Assembly (NCBI GenBank): GCA_004352715.1
Contig: SCFE01000003.1
Coordinates: forward strand, 2,046,551-2,098,496
Reading direction: 5' to 3'
Source: Hofstenia miamia
Taxonomy: Eukaryota; Xenacoelomorpha; Acoela
Length of the DNA: 51,946 bases
Under the pieces are notes generated by a model. That model did no database searches and had not been told where the DNA came from. It worked only from the letters and a program-made list of their open reading frames with translations. Shown here piece after piece: positions 10,711 through 21,612 of this stretch (its first letter is position 1; each line of letters opens with the position of its first letter). A program made the translations under genes and the position numbers.

Positions 10711-11018
10711 ATGGATCAAATCTGTAACTACGAAATGGATGGAGTTGTTGGCAGTTCTGGCGAACCTGTTATGATCTCAGTGACTTGGCGTCGGGCAAGT
10801 GCGCCCAGAGATTTCAGTACTCTTCAATCGATGAAGTATCTAAACAATACTACTTACTAATTGTTATTGGAACATCTGTTAATGCAGTGTGGAATATACA
10901 ATTAAAGGACAGAAGAGGAAACTTAGATAATACTTACCCCGTGATAGCTGGCGCTGATCCCTGGATTGATTCTCTAAATAGATTATCTAGCTATGAAGTG
11001 TTAGTTTCACCTGGGTAG
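10711..11018 (+). CDS. Conserved coding-like block of unknown function (left copy)
   Basis: An ATG in good context (cacaATGG) at 10711 opens a 49-codon frame ending TAA at 10860. A second, overlapping frame without ATG runs from about 10785 to the stop at 11016-11018 and ends SYEVLVSPG. I do not recognise either product. The reason to list it is conservation. Against the right arm (51619-51926) I find about one difference in over 300 bases, and it is synonymous in the longer frame (Val GTG/GTA), while sequence just beyond 11030 is badly diverged. It may be an exon, possibly ending at CACCTGG/GTAGCG, a potential splice donor, or a recently converted patch. The frame switch between the two halves means it is not a simple single-exon gene. 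Confidence 0.3.
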
Positions 11019-12353
11019 CGATATTACAATAGCAAAAGTTGTTACAAAATTACATTTTAATATCAAAAAGATAACTTTTAGATTAATATATAAGACATTA
11101 TATCTAGAAAATATTTATTTCGAAAAAAATATATTTTAGTAATGCACAGAACACAATTTCATTTCATTATGATAGTGGCAATGCAAAATTCATGCTCACA
11201 ATCTCCCAAAGCAAACACACAATTTCATTAATGCAAATCATTTAAAAAATGTGACGAAATTTCCTTGTATATATATGGATTAACAATTTGCAAATAAATC
11301 CGGATTTTTCTGATTTAATTAAATGTATCAATATATTTTCGAATAAATATAAATAAATGCTTGTACTAAACTAATTACTATTTTTTTACACTCAGATTCA
11401 ATTTCTCATAAATTATTCCTACATATCATTATTGAATTCAAAAAGTTTTTCAAATAAGAAAATAATATATAAAAAATAAGAAATTATGTTTCAAATATCA
11501 TAATAAAATGATTTACTAGAAAAATAGATTTTTTGTAATGTAAGAAGCGCAAGTCGTTAACTTACATATCGTCTGAATGGAATTAATGTAATATACTTAT
11601 TACACAATGTCATACAAGCAGTGCAGTGCAGTACAGTATTTACTTAAATTATTTTCATACAGTTCGATGTGTTGTAAATTATATCGTTATGAGGTTTGTT
11701 GCAGAATTTGTCAATGAATTACAAAACCTATTGATAAATATACTGGAAATGGAGCTTAACTATGACTTTATAGTTGTAAAACTAAACTTCAGGGTAATGT
11801 TACCAGAAGTACTTAATTTGGTTTTTGCTGTTACTTCATTGATCCTTGTTATGAGCGTTTAAGTATGCATGTACAATAGCACACTTGAAGGTTTTCTTGT
11901 TGCTTCAGGCTATTATATTTGAATAACATTTAGCTACGGGCATAACGGGCTTAGGATATGGGCGCGGACCTACGGGCCTATTTTTATGGCTACGGGCAAC
12001 GAACCGGACAGGAGCCCTACCCTAGCTTATTTACGAAGCATCATGGGAGAGCCTCGTCTTAATGGACTCGCAATTATATCCATATACAATACAGTTCCAA
12101 TTAACTACAATAAAAAAATCGCAGAATTATTTTGTAATCGTTTATTGTATTTTTCTAATACACTGTACAGTGTGTACTTACTAGATGATTTCAATTTAAA
12201 TTGTCATTAATGAATACAATGAAAATGGCTCCCACCCTTTCAAATTCCTAGATACGCCCCTGGCGTGCACTTAGTTGGTTTTTTAACTGTAAGGTCAAAT
12301 AGACCTTATTTTGCAACTGTCAGAAAAAAAGCTTATGCATTAAAAGGTTAAGC
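11019..12353. other. Arm sequence without a recognised gene
   Basis: Very AT-rich. About 11170-12215 is almost identical between the arms, whereas 11030-11170 is not alignable by eye with 51440-51610. An open frame near 11626-11862 lacks an ATG for its first third and has no recognisable domain, so I do not call it. Confidence 0.5.
11933..12000 (+). repeat. Cluster of TACGGGC motifs (left arm)
   Basis: The word TACGGGC, or ACGGGC/TGGGC variants, occurs about five times in 68 bases, irregularly spaced, in otherwise AT-rich DNA. The right arm has the same cluster at 50638-50702. Confidence 0.6.
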
Positions 12354-12709
12354 CAGTGGTTCTCAACAAAGGTCAATGAAGTTTTACTGTGGGTTCACAC
12401 ACACACAAAATAGTGAATTGGGGTGACATTATTTTGGTAGTCCATAGGGCAAATCTAATTCAGAGCAATTTTCATTACTGAGAATGAAATTTCTACAGAT
12501 ATGTGCACTATTTTAAAATTCTAAGACTAAATATATTCACGCAACTGTTCTATTTTTTATAGCAATTACGAAGAAAAAAACATTTTTTTCAAAATAATGG
12601 ATAATCATTTATTATATCTTTGATATTAACAATTCCTCAACTATTTTATTAGTGAAATTGTGCAGGGGTGGTCCAGCAAAAAATTAATAGGAAAGGTTGA
12701 GAACCACTG
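12354..12709. mobile_element. hAT-like MITE (CAGTGGTTCTCAAC ends), left copy
   Basis: Begins CAGTGGTTCTCAAC and ends GGTTGAGAACCACTG, flanked by GGTTAAGC and AGTTAAGC (7 of 8). Terminal repeats of this sequence with 8-bp duplications are characteristic of non-autonomous hAT (Charlie-like) elements in many animals. The same insertion is present in the right arm at 49790-50226, so it predates the duplication. No coding capacity. Confidence 0.85.
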
Positions 12710-13008
12710 AGTTAAGCAAATGTATTTCATTACGTTCTCAATTCTATATTAGGATATTTTCGATTCGAAATAACAACTTGATTTTCATCAAATCTCATTT
12801 CAAGATCAGGCCTACCTGCCATGAGGGAATTAGTCCTGAGATCTACCTAGCTTGACAGTATTTAGAAATTTCAAAGGCAGTTTGAAAGTTAAGAAATATT
12901 TTTTATGATATCTATATTTTAATATGTTAATGAGCAAATATAAGAATTAGAGAAGCACAAATGCTATGTTATTTCCAAATTAAATTGCTAAATATGTATA
13001 CTAAAAAG

Positions 13009-15449
13009 TTAGCTGAAGAATTCACAATTTTCGTTGCAAATTATCTTTGGATTCGATATAGCCGAGATCAGATGAGGCATTTTGTTTATTTTCTGATCAT
13101 TTCCATATTTATCTTGAACGTTTTGAATTTTTCGCACCAGCTTGTTTTCATTAATGTCAAAAATATCAAGAGACATTTCATTTGATCCAGCTATAAGAAA
13201 CCTCTCTGATAAGAAATAAACTCCTGTATACCCGCTTTCAGATTGACCAAATGATGATAAAATTTCGGTATTAAACGAAAATAAATGAATTTGTTTAGAG
13301 CCACCAAATGCAATGTGATCTAAATTTTCACTAACGCACATGTAATCAATGGATTTCAAACGTCGTGGAAGAGTTGCTTCTTCGTGCATCCTGGTATTGG
13401 AATTGTATTTGAAAACGTTTAGCAACCTGCTGGAGAAGAAAAATATGTAGTTGTAGCATGGACTGGAACACATTATTTTTATGTTTTCAACTTTACAAAA
13501 CGGGAGTCGAAATTTTTCGAAATATCCTAAATCTTTGTCCACCATCATTAATTCGTCAGAAGTGTTTATCAAAGTAACATAATACAAGCAAATTTCCACT
13601 GGACAACATTGCTAAATAATTCCGACGACGTCCATAATGACAACTTTTAAGTAAAAGTACTTTAATAAATTGACCCCTTTGAAATTTTCTTAAGATGTCT
13701 AAATTCTCTGAATATCTTGTCAATGAAAATATGGAATCACAATTCTTATCACCTAGAAAGTCATACAAAGATGTTATGCCGTAATCTTGGATAATTCGAT
13801 AACATATGGAAGGATTCAGTATATTCTCATAAGATGATAAGGCTTGTTCAAAAGATTATCTTCGATAAGATTATCTCAATAACCTATTTTTGAGTAATTA
13901 TTCGATCCAATAACCTATCTTATACAGCCGATTATCGACAAGATAATCTGTTAGTATATTTTGGTATGGCATAGCTGAATTATTACTTGGGATACGATTT
14001 TTCCAATTTTGAAATCACAAATTAAAGCATGAGAATAAAAAATTCGGGAATTTAAATTTGCAAAATCGCAATTCTTAACATAAAAAATGGCGTTGCATAT
14101 GCAAAACCGTTTACTAGTTAATTATAATAATTAATATGAAGTGTTCAAGCATGGATAATTGTTTCTGATGCCATACCATTGTGTGTAGTATATATATTAC
14201 AATATGAGCGCATTATAATCCAATCAGAAATCAAGAAGCATTTTGTTATTTTTATGATGTTGTCTGCCTTATTGGTTTGGACAACGAAATAACGGTTTTA
14301 ATATAAAATAACATTTGATGAATAGTATAGTATTTTGTACTATAAAATTGCTATTATTTCAAGAGTTACAATGTAAATTACAACAATCTACAGCTACATG
14401 CATATAATTTCAATGAATATTATCTAGATTATCTAGATAACCTATCTTGGATGAAATCGTTATCGAAATAATTTATTTTTAGCATTTTTTAAAAGGATAC
14501 TATCGACGATAAGATATTGAACAAGTTTGAATGTTGATGGCAAAATGATACGTTCTTGTATTCTAACATTCCCAATGAAAAGAGAGACAAGGGTTTGTAA
14601 ATCAGCTTTATAAATATTCATCTCTTAAATCAAATCTAGATTTTCTAAATTTAATAATGTGTTGAAATTTTTGTCATTGGCTTTGCGTAATATTTCATCA
14701 ATTTCTTCATGTATTTCGTAAATGCCGTAGTATGATATGTGGCGTTAAGAGTTTCATTTGTATATTGCAATAATTTTGAGAGCTGGCATGTAGATTTTTC
14801 AATTTCATTAATACTCTCATCCATTTGGTGAGTAATCTTTTGCTTTTCTGTAAAAATATTTGCTGCCTCCTTTTTATAAGCTTCATTAGCTTGTTCTACT
14901 ATATTATCACGTCTTTCTCATGCCTTATGATCCATTTCATCAAATCTTTGGCAAATTTCTTCTTTGTAATTTCTTAAAAAATTTGACTGTTCTTTTAATT
15001 CTTTAGACTTCTTTTCAATACTTTCAAACTGCTTTGAAATATATTTCTCTTTGCTCAACTGTAGTTTTTAGATCGCGATTACAGTGAGAAAGAATGGCAC
15101 ATATATTGCAACAAAATTCTTTACACGATTGCTCACTGCAGTAAAACCTATATTTTCTTTGATGTTTTCTACAGTATGGAATTGTCTTTTTGGTTGTAGA
15201 ATGCACAGTATGTGTTTGTGTTCTTTTATTTTCTATATGTTCAATCCGACAATCCAAGCATAAGACTATTTCACAAAATTTGCAAAAATGAGATTCACCA
15301 ATGCCGATTTCTTGCTCACAACGATCACAAAATTTTGGGAATTTCTTGCATAATAACTGGTGATAGTACGAGAAATGATCATCCCGTAATTGTTCTGAAC
15401 ATATAGAACATGGCCAGCTATTCATGCTATCTTCAATTGCAAACCACAT
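13009..15449 (-). pseudogene. TRIM-like zinc-finger/B-box/coiled-coil gene, broken (left copy)
   Basis: Reading leftward from ATG at 15449: CSICSEQL...HQLLC, a first Cys/His cluster; CDRCEQEIG...FCKFCE...CLDCRIEH, B-box-1 like; YCRKHQRKYRFYC...CCNICAILSH, B-box-2 like; then a long Lys/Glu-rich coiled coil to about 14650. A C-terminal region follows (13768-13009) with repeated beta-strand segments such as HIAFGGSKQIHLFSF and FLIAGSNEMSLDIFDI, as in propeller-type TRIM C-termini. Family knowledge would make it an E3 ligase or innate-immunity type protein, but a canonical RING is not evident. It is dead: frame breaks near 15025, 14700 and 13590, all shared with the right copy, plus a MITE at 13839-14529. 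Differences between the two C-termini are mostly amino-acid changing, as expected without selection. Confidence 0.75.
13839..14529. mobile_element. GATAA-rich MITE, about 691 bp, inserted in the TRIM-like pseudogene
   Basis: The right arm (about 48685) is an uninterrupted empty site (CTCATAATATGATGGC on this strand). The left arm instead has AAGATGAT, then the element, then AATGTTGAT. The ends share the inverted word CTTGTTCAA (start AAGGCTTGTTCAA; inverted end CAAACTTGTTCAA). The near-8-bp flanking duplication suggests hAT. The interior is full of GATAA/TTATC words (TTATCTTCGATAAG, ATTATCTAGATTATCTAGAT). There is no coding region. It inserted after the arms separated. Confidence 0.75.
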
Positions 15450-15853
15450 TTAGAGAAAATTGCTTAATGTGGTAGTCTCCCCCCAACGGATTGCTAATGC
15501 AAATTTACTTAAAGTTTTTAATCATGCCAATTTAATTCATTCAATAAGCACCATAATACGACAAAAATATTACATTAAAAATCTGCTCGTCTTGATACTT
15601 CAGAAATTTTTTCTAATTACCCTTAGAATGCTAAATTGTTGTGACACGCACGTTAACGAAACTGATTACTGTAAACACGCAGTTGTTATATAATGGTCAT
15701 GAACTTGTGTTCATTAACAAATCGTCTTGATTTGAAAACTCCGATAGTTATACATATTTATCTAAATTTAAAAACTGTTTTTTTAGTTTGTGAATCAATA
15801 CATGTTCCAAAAAATGTGTCAACTGCAGTACCTGGCATTTCTATGACACTGAC

Positions 15854-16054
15854 ATGATACGAACAGCAATACAGCTTGAAGTTGCTCTAGGCACAGTGAA
15901 ACTTAAAGAATTAGCAAACATGCCTACTTCAATTCCTGCATTTGTCAAATACAAAATTGCACATCGCATCATGTTCAGGATGGGAAACGCACCTTTTGAC
16001 CCGCGACTTAATCTGCTCAAGGAAAGATTGCGCGCACAAAGCGCTTTATCATAA
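15854..16054 (+). CDS. Short ORF of unknown function, divergent from the TRIM-like gene (left copy)
   Basis: 66 codons from a true ATG. The product includes LANMPTSIPAFVKYK and GNAPFDPR followed by NLLKERLR. It matches the right arm at 45987-45772 with only a few substitutions over the first 60 residues, and a more decayed copy lies near 47405-47050. It starts about 400 bases from the TRIM-like start, on the opposite strand. I do not recognise the family. Near-identity between arms at the DNA level is not in itself evidence of selection, but survival of an open frame in two copies is mildly in favour of coding. It could be an exon of a larger gene. Confidence 0.3.
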   Translation: MIRTAIQLEVALGTVKLKELANMPTSIPAFVKYKIAHRIMFRMGNAPFDPRLNLLKERLRAQSALS

Positions 16055-16315
16055 AATTATAAATAAAAGCAATACGAAATCATTAAAAAACACAAAAATA
16101 ATTAAAATTTTTAAGATTTGAAAGATTCCAATTTTACCGTCTAGTGTTTGTAAATGAGACAAACAGAAGAATGAATTTCTACTTTTCCCTTGGTAACCTC
16201 AACATTTTTCCTTGAATAGATCATTCAAGTTATTTCTGGACACAATAGTAAATACAAAGAATATTAGCATGCCCGAATTCAGTAACAAACTTATAGTTAA
16301 TCGAGTTTGGCTTAT

Positions 16316-17376
16316 CTAATTAAACTAACAAGCTTAAGCACATAGCATTGTTTACATATGTGCTTAAAGCTTAAACATTTGTGTTGGTCAGATTTTAGAG
16401 AAATATAAGATTGATGTACTACTTAGAAACTTCGCAATAGGCAATTATTCAATTCTTTCATGCTGCCATCCTAAGTCACTTTAACTACACAAATACACTA
16501 TTTCCTGAATTAAGCGTGTACTTTAGAAAAATTTTGACTTACAAATAAGATGAGCACTAAATGACTGAAAGAAAACTTTTGTAGAATTCAGCATTACATC
16601 TCTAGGTCTTTTTTCTAAATCAACTCATTATACTATGCTACAATTCTTTAAAATCTCATAAAAAGTCTTCCTTTACCATCCACATGACAACCAGACTAAA
16701 ACTCTTTCATTGACTCATAAACTAACAAACTTCTCACATGTGCAAGCATAAATGAAATGTTTAGAAGGAACTTTCCTTAATGTCGCCATTTGAAATACTG
16801 CAATTCAATACTTAAGGAAATAAAGGGCATTGAAAAATTTCAATCCTTCAAAAATGCACTAAAATTTTTCTTGAAAAGTGTGTATTTCTGGTAAACCATG
16901 GCTTGGATTCAAGTTATACAATAATTTCCATATGAAACAATCTGAAATATTAGTTTTGTAGTGTTACCTAATTGTAAACAGTTACATGAATTTCGTGTAT
17001 TATACTACTGAATTATTTATATTTTTGTTCATTCTGTGTTTTTTAAAAAACCACAAATGCTTTTGGTACTTTGAAACAGTTTGTGACAATAATGTAAGTT
17101 AGAAAAAATAAGACACAAAATTTTCAGATGGTATATACAGAGAGTTACACTGTTTTTACATTTAAAATTGCATTGTTTTCTCGCATTTCATATGCTACTA
17201 GATAAATTCAGAGGAATAGACCTAATGTTTCGCAATTTTTTGAATTACAACCCCCTAAATATACATTGCTTTCAATTTATAGATTATCGTCAGTTGAACA
17301 GAGATTGTGTTAATGATCATGAAGTTTTTATGGTGAAGTGGTGTTATGTTATACATGTGAATAGGATATAAAAGTA
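16316..17376. other. Left-arm-specific segment, no gene seen
   Basis: The right arm jumps from GGTATGTACT to GAAGCCAAACTCGATT (about 45520), whereas here those two points are about 1 kb apart. Part of the segment (about 16250-16450) resembles the right arm near 46455-46660, next to the second tandem unit there. Stops in all frames; no domain recognised. Confidence 0.6.
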
Positions 17377-17791
17377 CATACCATCTTTTCGAAAGTCTAC
17401 TGGTTAATTTATCTATGAAAATATTGTGAAGATTTTTTATATCCAAGTAAGGAGGAAGTCTCTTCATGCTCGTTTGATGCGAATCATGCAAAATTGGTGG
17501 GAAATTTTAGTCCTGTATGCATTTTGTTTGTATAGGGTCCGGCAAAAAATGTCAGTCTACGTTAAATTAATTAAATATTGTTTTTATACTATCATGAATT
17601 TTTTCATATATATATCATATTATACCAACAACAACAACAACATATATTTTTGTTCTCATGTAAATATACATGTATTAAGTTTACAAACTTATTAAGAACA
17701 TAAATAATGCAACTTTCTTCATATGAGCTTAGTTATAAATACCAATGTAATTTAATTTTAGAAATTTATTAAGTAAAAATTTATACAGACC

Positions 17792-18351
17792 ATGAAACCC
17801 TCTACTGAGTCAATAAACTTTTACATTAAGACGAGGTGCCAATTAGGAGAAAGTATATCAAAAATACACAACAAACTAGTTGAAGTTTGTGAACATAACA
17901 ATATTTGCAGTAAAAGTCATATGTACTGTACTGTAAATGCGTTCAGAACCGGTAAACCGCAAACCTGTCACAGAACTATAGGTTCTGTCCGCCCACGTTC
18001 ATCGAGATGTGATGAAGACATTGAAGCCAATCACCATTTATCAACATCACAATTGGAACATTTAACTGACAGAGGAGACAGATCAATGAAACGTATTTTA
18101 AAAGAAAATCTTGGAAAAATTTCTGTCATGGCAAAATGGGTTCCACAATCAAGAATGATTATGGGTCAGCACTACTTGAGAAGCTCCATGGCAACATCGC
18201 AGTTACAGGTGAAAAATGGCTTTGCTTATCAGGCGGAAACAATCAACAGAACTGCAGAGCCTGGGTGAGTCCTGGGGAGGCCGTCCATATTTATCATTGC
18301 ACAACGTCTGACATTAGTGAAATTATTAACTGCAGTGGTAGCTACCTATAG
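17792..18351 (+). pseudogene. Tc1/mariner transposase, truncated (left copy)
   Basis: From ATG 17792 the protein shows INFYIKTRCQLGESISKIHN, a helix-turn-helix start, then GSVRPRSSRCDEDI, then LTDRGDRSMKRILKENLGKI and AKWVPQS, the second HTH and linker typical of mariner (SETMAR-like) transposases. After a frameshift near 18140 the next frame continues with TGEKWLC and CRAWVSPGEA, matching the TGDEKW...W.SPGE block around the first catalytic Asp, but that Asp is lost here (G-E-K-W). The sequence stops soon after, so the second and third catalytic residues are missing. A sequence AGGGTCCGGCAAAAAATGTC near 17535 may be the 5' terminal repeat. The right-arm copy is at 44707-45240. Confidence 0.75.
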
Positions 18352-18355
18352 ACCT

Positions 18356-19310
18356 GCATATTCATATAAGTTATCTGTTAATCTGTTAATAAATACTAAT
18401 AATTTTTAAATTGAAATCTATGTTCTTGTACGCAGGGATCTATTACAAAACGTACATTATTTTTCCTAACCCTATATTTGCAATGCCATTTTATAATTAT
18501 ATTTTGATTTTTTTTGAATTTCTTCGAAAGAATTTAAGTAAAAATTTGTCATTTCGAGTAATAACTTTAAATAAAAAAATGTAAAAAATTGTACAAAATG
18601 TTGGAAGTCAATTAATAATTTTGGAACGAAACGGCCAAGTGTAGAGTAGCTGAAATTAAATAACAAAAATGATATTATCTTAATTTGAAAAACTGATGAA
18701 GTTGCAAATATTAATGAAAAAGCACCTGAAAAATTGAGGAACATAAGCATAAAAAATCGATAAAACTTTTGCCAAAAATCAAGATTACTAATATGCGTTT
18801 ACATATGAAGAATTAACTAATTTTACTATACTGCTTAGTGATAATGAAAATATTTTCAAGGATTTTGAAATGAAGTATTTTGAATTCATATATAGTAATG
18901 TTAATAATTAGGGAAAGTACAAAGGATTAGTACCGGTAATTAAGATTTGTTGATTGGATAAAAAACTGAAACTTGGTTTTGGAAATGTTCATAATTTTTA
19001 TCATTATTATGTCAGAAAATGCAGTAATTGTAGCGAATATGCTCATTGTTTGCTCATAATTTTACAAAGGAATGTACAATGAAAACATCTAACAGTATAT
19101 ACTGCATGGATAATCACAACTATAAAAATTAGCCAGTTAATAATTTTAAAGAAATTCATAAATGCAATAATTTGCAAAAATTCAAATAGGCTTAAGAAAT
19201 TCTATAATTACCACGTTTAGAAAAATATGTCCAATTTATAAAATCAACTACAGGTAACTATTTTGAAGTCTAATCATTAATAATATAATACGAAAATATT
19301 ATACCCTGCA
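18356..19310. other. Arm sequence, non-coding
   Basis: AT-rich, collinear with 44690-43745 of the right arm (inverted) to about the ATACCCTG word at 19310. No gene recognised. Confidence 0.6.
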
Positions 19311-19431
19311 ATAAAGTAAGTTAAAAATTTTAACTAATCAAAATAAGTTAATATTAGTAAATACTAATTTCCAAATATAATTAAAGTTGATAAATTTTAC
19401 GATTTAATTTTGAATTTTAGCGGCAGTACAA

Positions 19432-19496
19432 TCATTGGCGTTACGAAAACTTGGTTAAAATCTAATGATTACAACCATGGTCCTCAGCAAATCATA
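19432..19496 (+). pseudogene. Possible non-LTR endonuclease scrap
   Basis: One frame reads STIIGVTKTWLKSND, resembling the IIGVTETWL motif of APE-type endonucleases, with the catalytic Glu replaced by Lys. Only about 20 codons are recognisable. It lies between the left arm and the X fragment. Confidence 0.35.
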
Positions 19497-19576
19497 ACGC
19501 ATTTGACGAAGAACATGTCATCTATACAAGGAACAATTAACATAACAAAATAGAAGACTAAGTATGAATAAATCCT

Positions 19577-20222
19577 CCCCGTAATCAGAGGCGTACGCAT
19601 GGGGGACCAAGTGGAATGCCTCCTCTGACAAGTTTTTAAAATTGATTTCCATTGGTTGTATCAAATATTACTTGGAAAAAAATTAAGAAATTTAAAAAGG
19701 AAGGGGTTGAAATGCCTTTATTATTTTCACTTGATCACTAAGGCAGTGTTTTCCATCAGAAAATGTGTGTATGCTCTTACAGTTGATTACAATAACAGTG
19801 AGAAATTTCAAAATCGACCTTTTTATTAAGAAGAGTCCCTATATTTTAAAGTAAGCGGATTGTAGTTTACACTTTTAGACGCTTCAGATCGATCAACTGA
19901 AAACCAAGTTTTTCAAGAAAAACATGCTTATGATGACATGTTTGCCTTCAAATGAAAGAAACCGATTTTGATTCAATAGAAATTTCTTGATTCTAGTTGA
20001 AAACATTCTACATGTAGTGGCCAATGCTGTACACTGTAGCTGTGACACAACTGATCACATGAATCATTGAGTGTAGAAAGAAACAGCAGCAACTAGAGGT
20101 TGACGGTAAACAGAACTGTGATACAAATCACGGTTTTTGGTGCAAACCGAAACCAAACTGAAAAAATAGTGGCTCCCCGGTTTTTAATCACTTGTGAATT
20201 TTTACTTAACGCGTAGTACACA
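19577..20222 (-). repeat. Composite repeat X, right-hand part (inverted)
   Basis: Reverse-complement match of about 7205-7849. Its outer end is CAGAGGCGTACGCATGGGGG, and its inner end CGCGTAGTACACA abuts the terminus of the hAT element at 20223. In uninterrupted X the sequence continues straight on at this point, so this is one flank of a hAT insertion. Confidence 0.75.
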
Positions 20223-20866
20223 CAGGGCTGTAATTCTAATTTCTGAAGTGGGGGACGCAAGTTGAGGGAGTTTTTTTAGCCACACATATGACCCCCTGAA
20301 ATCTGATCAGTTTTTAAAGACAACTAATAATATGTGTGTAGATTATGTATGAGGCAAGTTATGCATGAGGCATACTTAATGAGTTGGATCTTGACTAAAT
20401 ATCAATTAAAATTTTAAGAATTCATCATTCAAGTTTCTAATGGTAAATAATTGGAACAAATAAATCAATTTTAGGGTAGCTATCTCAAAATATAAAAGAG
20501 CAAGCCGCTTCAAATTTCAGCAAGTGCAATTTTCGCGTTATTGAATCAATATATTTCAATAACGATATCAATATCAATTTCATGAAGGCGAACTCCTCTC
20601 AATGGTGGCACATCGCTTACATTAGCAAATTTGTAAACACCCTGTGAAACCACTGCTTTAATTTGAGAAAGTCATAGCCCATTGAAAATGCTGGTACGCC
20701 TGCCCCATTGTCATAATCCTTTTCTGAAGCGCTTCAGAAAGCAGTTTCAACTGTGAAAGACAGTCTTTCAAAACAGCAACATCTTCAACAAATTGGGTTG
20801 TTGTGAGTTTATCAAACAGCCCTTTATACGTTGTCCAGTCTGCAGCTTTTGTTGTAGTATCTGTCG
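20223..20866 (-). pseudogene. hAT transposase remnant, 3' piece with terminal repeat (left)
   Basis: The left boundary is CAGGGCTGTA, the same terminal sequence that begins the right-hand hAT at 40067. Toward 20866 the minus strand encodes AADWTTYKGLFDKLTTTQF and CLSQLKLLSEALQKRIMT, an alpha-helical insertion region of KIAA1586-like hAT transposases. At 20867 the frame is cut by an inserted element beginning CAGGGCCGGATTTAG. About 20345-20760 is repeated nearly exactly at 21199-21612. Confidence 0.7.
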
Positions 20867-21612
20867 ACACAGGGCCGGATTTAGATATGTGGATGCCCTG
20901 GGCATATGCATTGTGGAGGCCCACTGCCCACACTACCTTCTAAACTTATACCCGCAACTTTTTTTCGCTTTAAATTATGAAATTTAAGTTTTGATTCTTC
21001 GAAAAATTTCGAATTGTTGACAAATTTAATATTATAAATGCATGTTTATGGCATTCTATCATATATTATCACTAAACAATATTATTCATAAAAATGTGGT
21101 AATATTAAGACACAATGTAACATAACACGCAAAACACAATACAGTGATGAAATAGATATATTTCACTAATAAAAATCAAATAACCAAAAATTCAAATAAT
21201 GTATGAGGCAAGTTATGCATGAGGCATACTTAATGAGTTGGATCTTGACTAAATATCAATTAAAATTTTAAGAATTCATCATTCAAGTTTCTAATGGTAA
21301 ATAATTGGAACAAATAAATCAATTTTAGGGTAGCTATCTCAAAATATAAAAGAGCAAGCCGCTTCAAATTTCAGCAAGTGCAATTTTCGCGTTATTGAAT
21401 CAATATATTTCAATAACGATATCAATATCAATTTCATGAAGGCGAACTCCTCTCAATGGTGGCACATCGCTTACATTAGCAAATTTGTAAACACCCTGTG
21501 AAACCACTGCTTTAATTTGAGAAAGTCATAGCCCATTGAAAATGCTGGTACGCCTGCCCCATTGTCATAATCCTTTTCTGAAGTGCTTCAGAAAGCAGTT
21601 TCAACTGTGAAA
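20345..21612. repeat. Direct repeat pair 20345-20760 / 21199-21612
   Basis: About 415 bases occur twice with very few differences, separated by about 440 bases. The second copy ends in a 16-base duplicated word (TTTCAACTGTGAAAGA) directly at the N run. This may be a real partial duplication of the hAT element or an allelic contig placed twice. Confidence 0.8.
20867..21194 (-). mobile_element. hAT-like element fragment (CAGGGCCGGATTTAG end)
   Basis: Starts CAGGGCCGGATTTAG inside the hAT coding sequence (after ...GTATCTGTCGACA). The motif pair CCCTGGGC/GGCCC just inside is typical of non-autonomous hAT ends. I see no matching opposite end before 21194, so it is truncated. The right-hand hAT has a related scar at the equivalent site (CAGCCGGATTTAGG, 42138). 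Strand is arbitrary. Confidence 0.45.

Larger units (their letters stand above)
10691..19310 (+). repeat. Left arm of large inverted duplication
   Basis: Base 10691 corresponds to the last base of the window (51946) on the opposite strand, and homology runs inward to about 19310, paired with about 43745. Matching landmarks in order: conserved block 10711-11018 with 51926-51619; TACGGGC cluster; CAGTGGTTCTCAAC MITE; TRIM-like gene; divergent ORF; mariner remnant. The arm continues beyond the window on the other side. Left-only features are the MITE at 13839-14529 and the segment at about 16316-17376. Identity varies strongly along the arm. Confidence 0.9.

Noticed and set aside
11626-11862. 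78-codon frame nearly identical in both arms
   Set aside because: It starts at GTG, the first ATG comes about 20 codons in, no domain is seen, and the surrounding non-coding DNA is equally identical between arms.
12961-13185. Plus-strand frame of 74 codons
   Set aside because: Antisense of the TRIM-like C-terminal region.
15212-15406. Plus-strand frame of 64 codons, with partner 47787-47981 on minus
   Set aside because: Antisense of the zinc-finger region; conserved only because the sense strand is.
20658-20933. Frame extending through the CAGGGCCGG insertion as a separate gene
   Set aside because: The first part is hAT protein; the rest is read-through into the inserted element.
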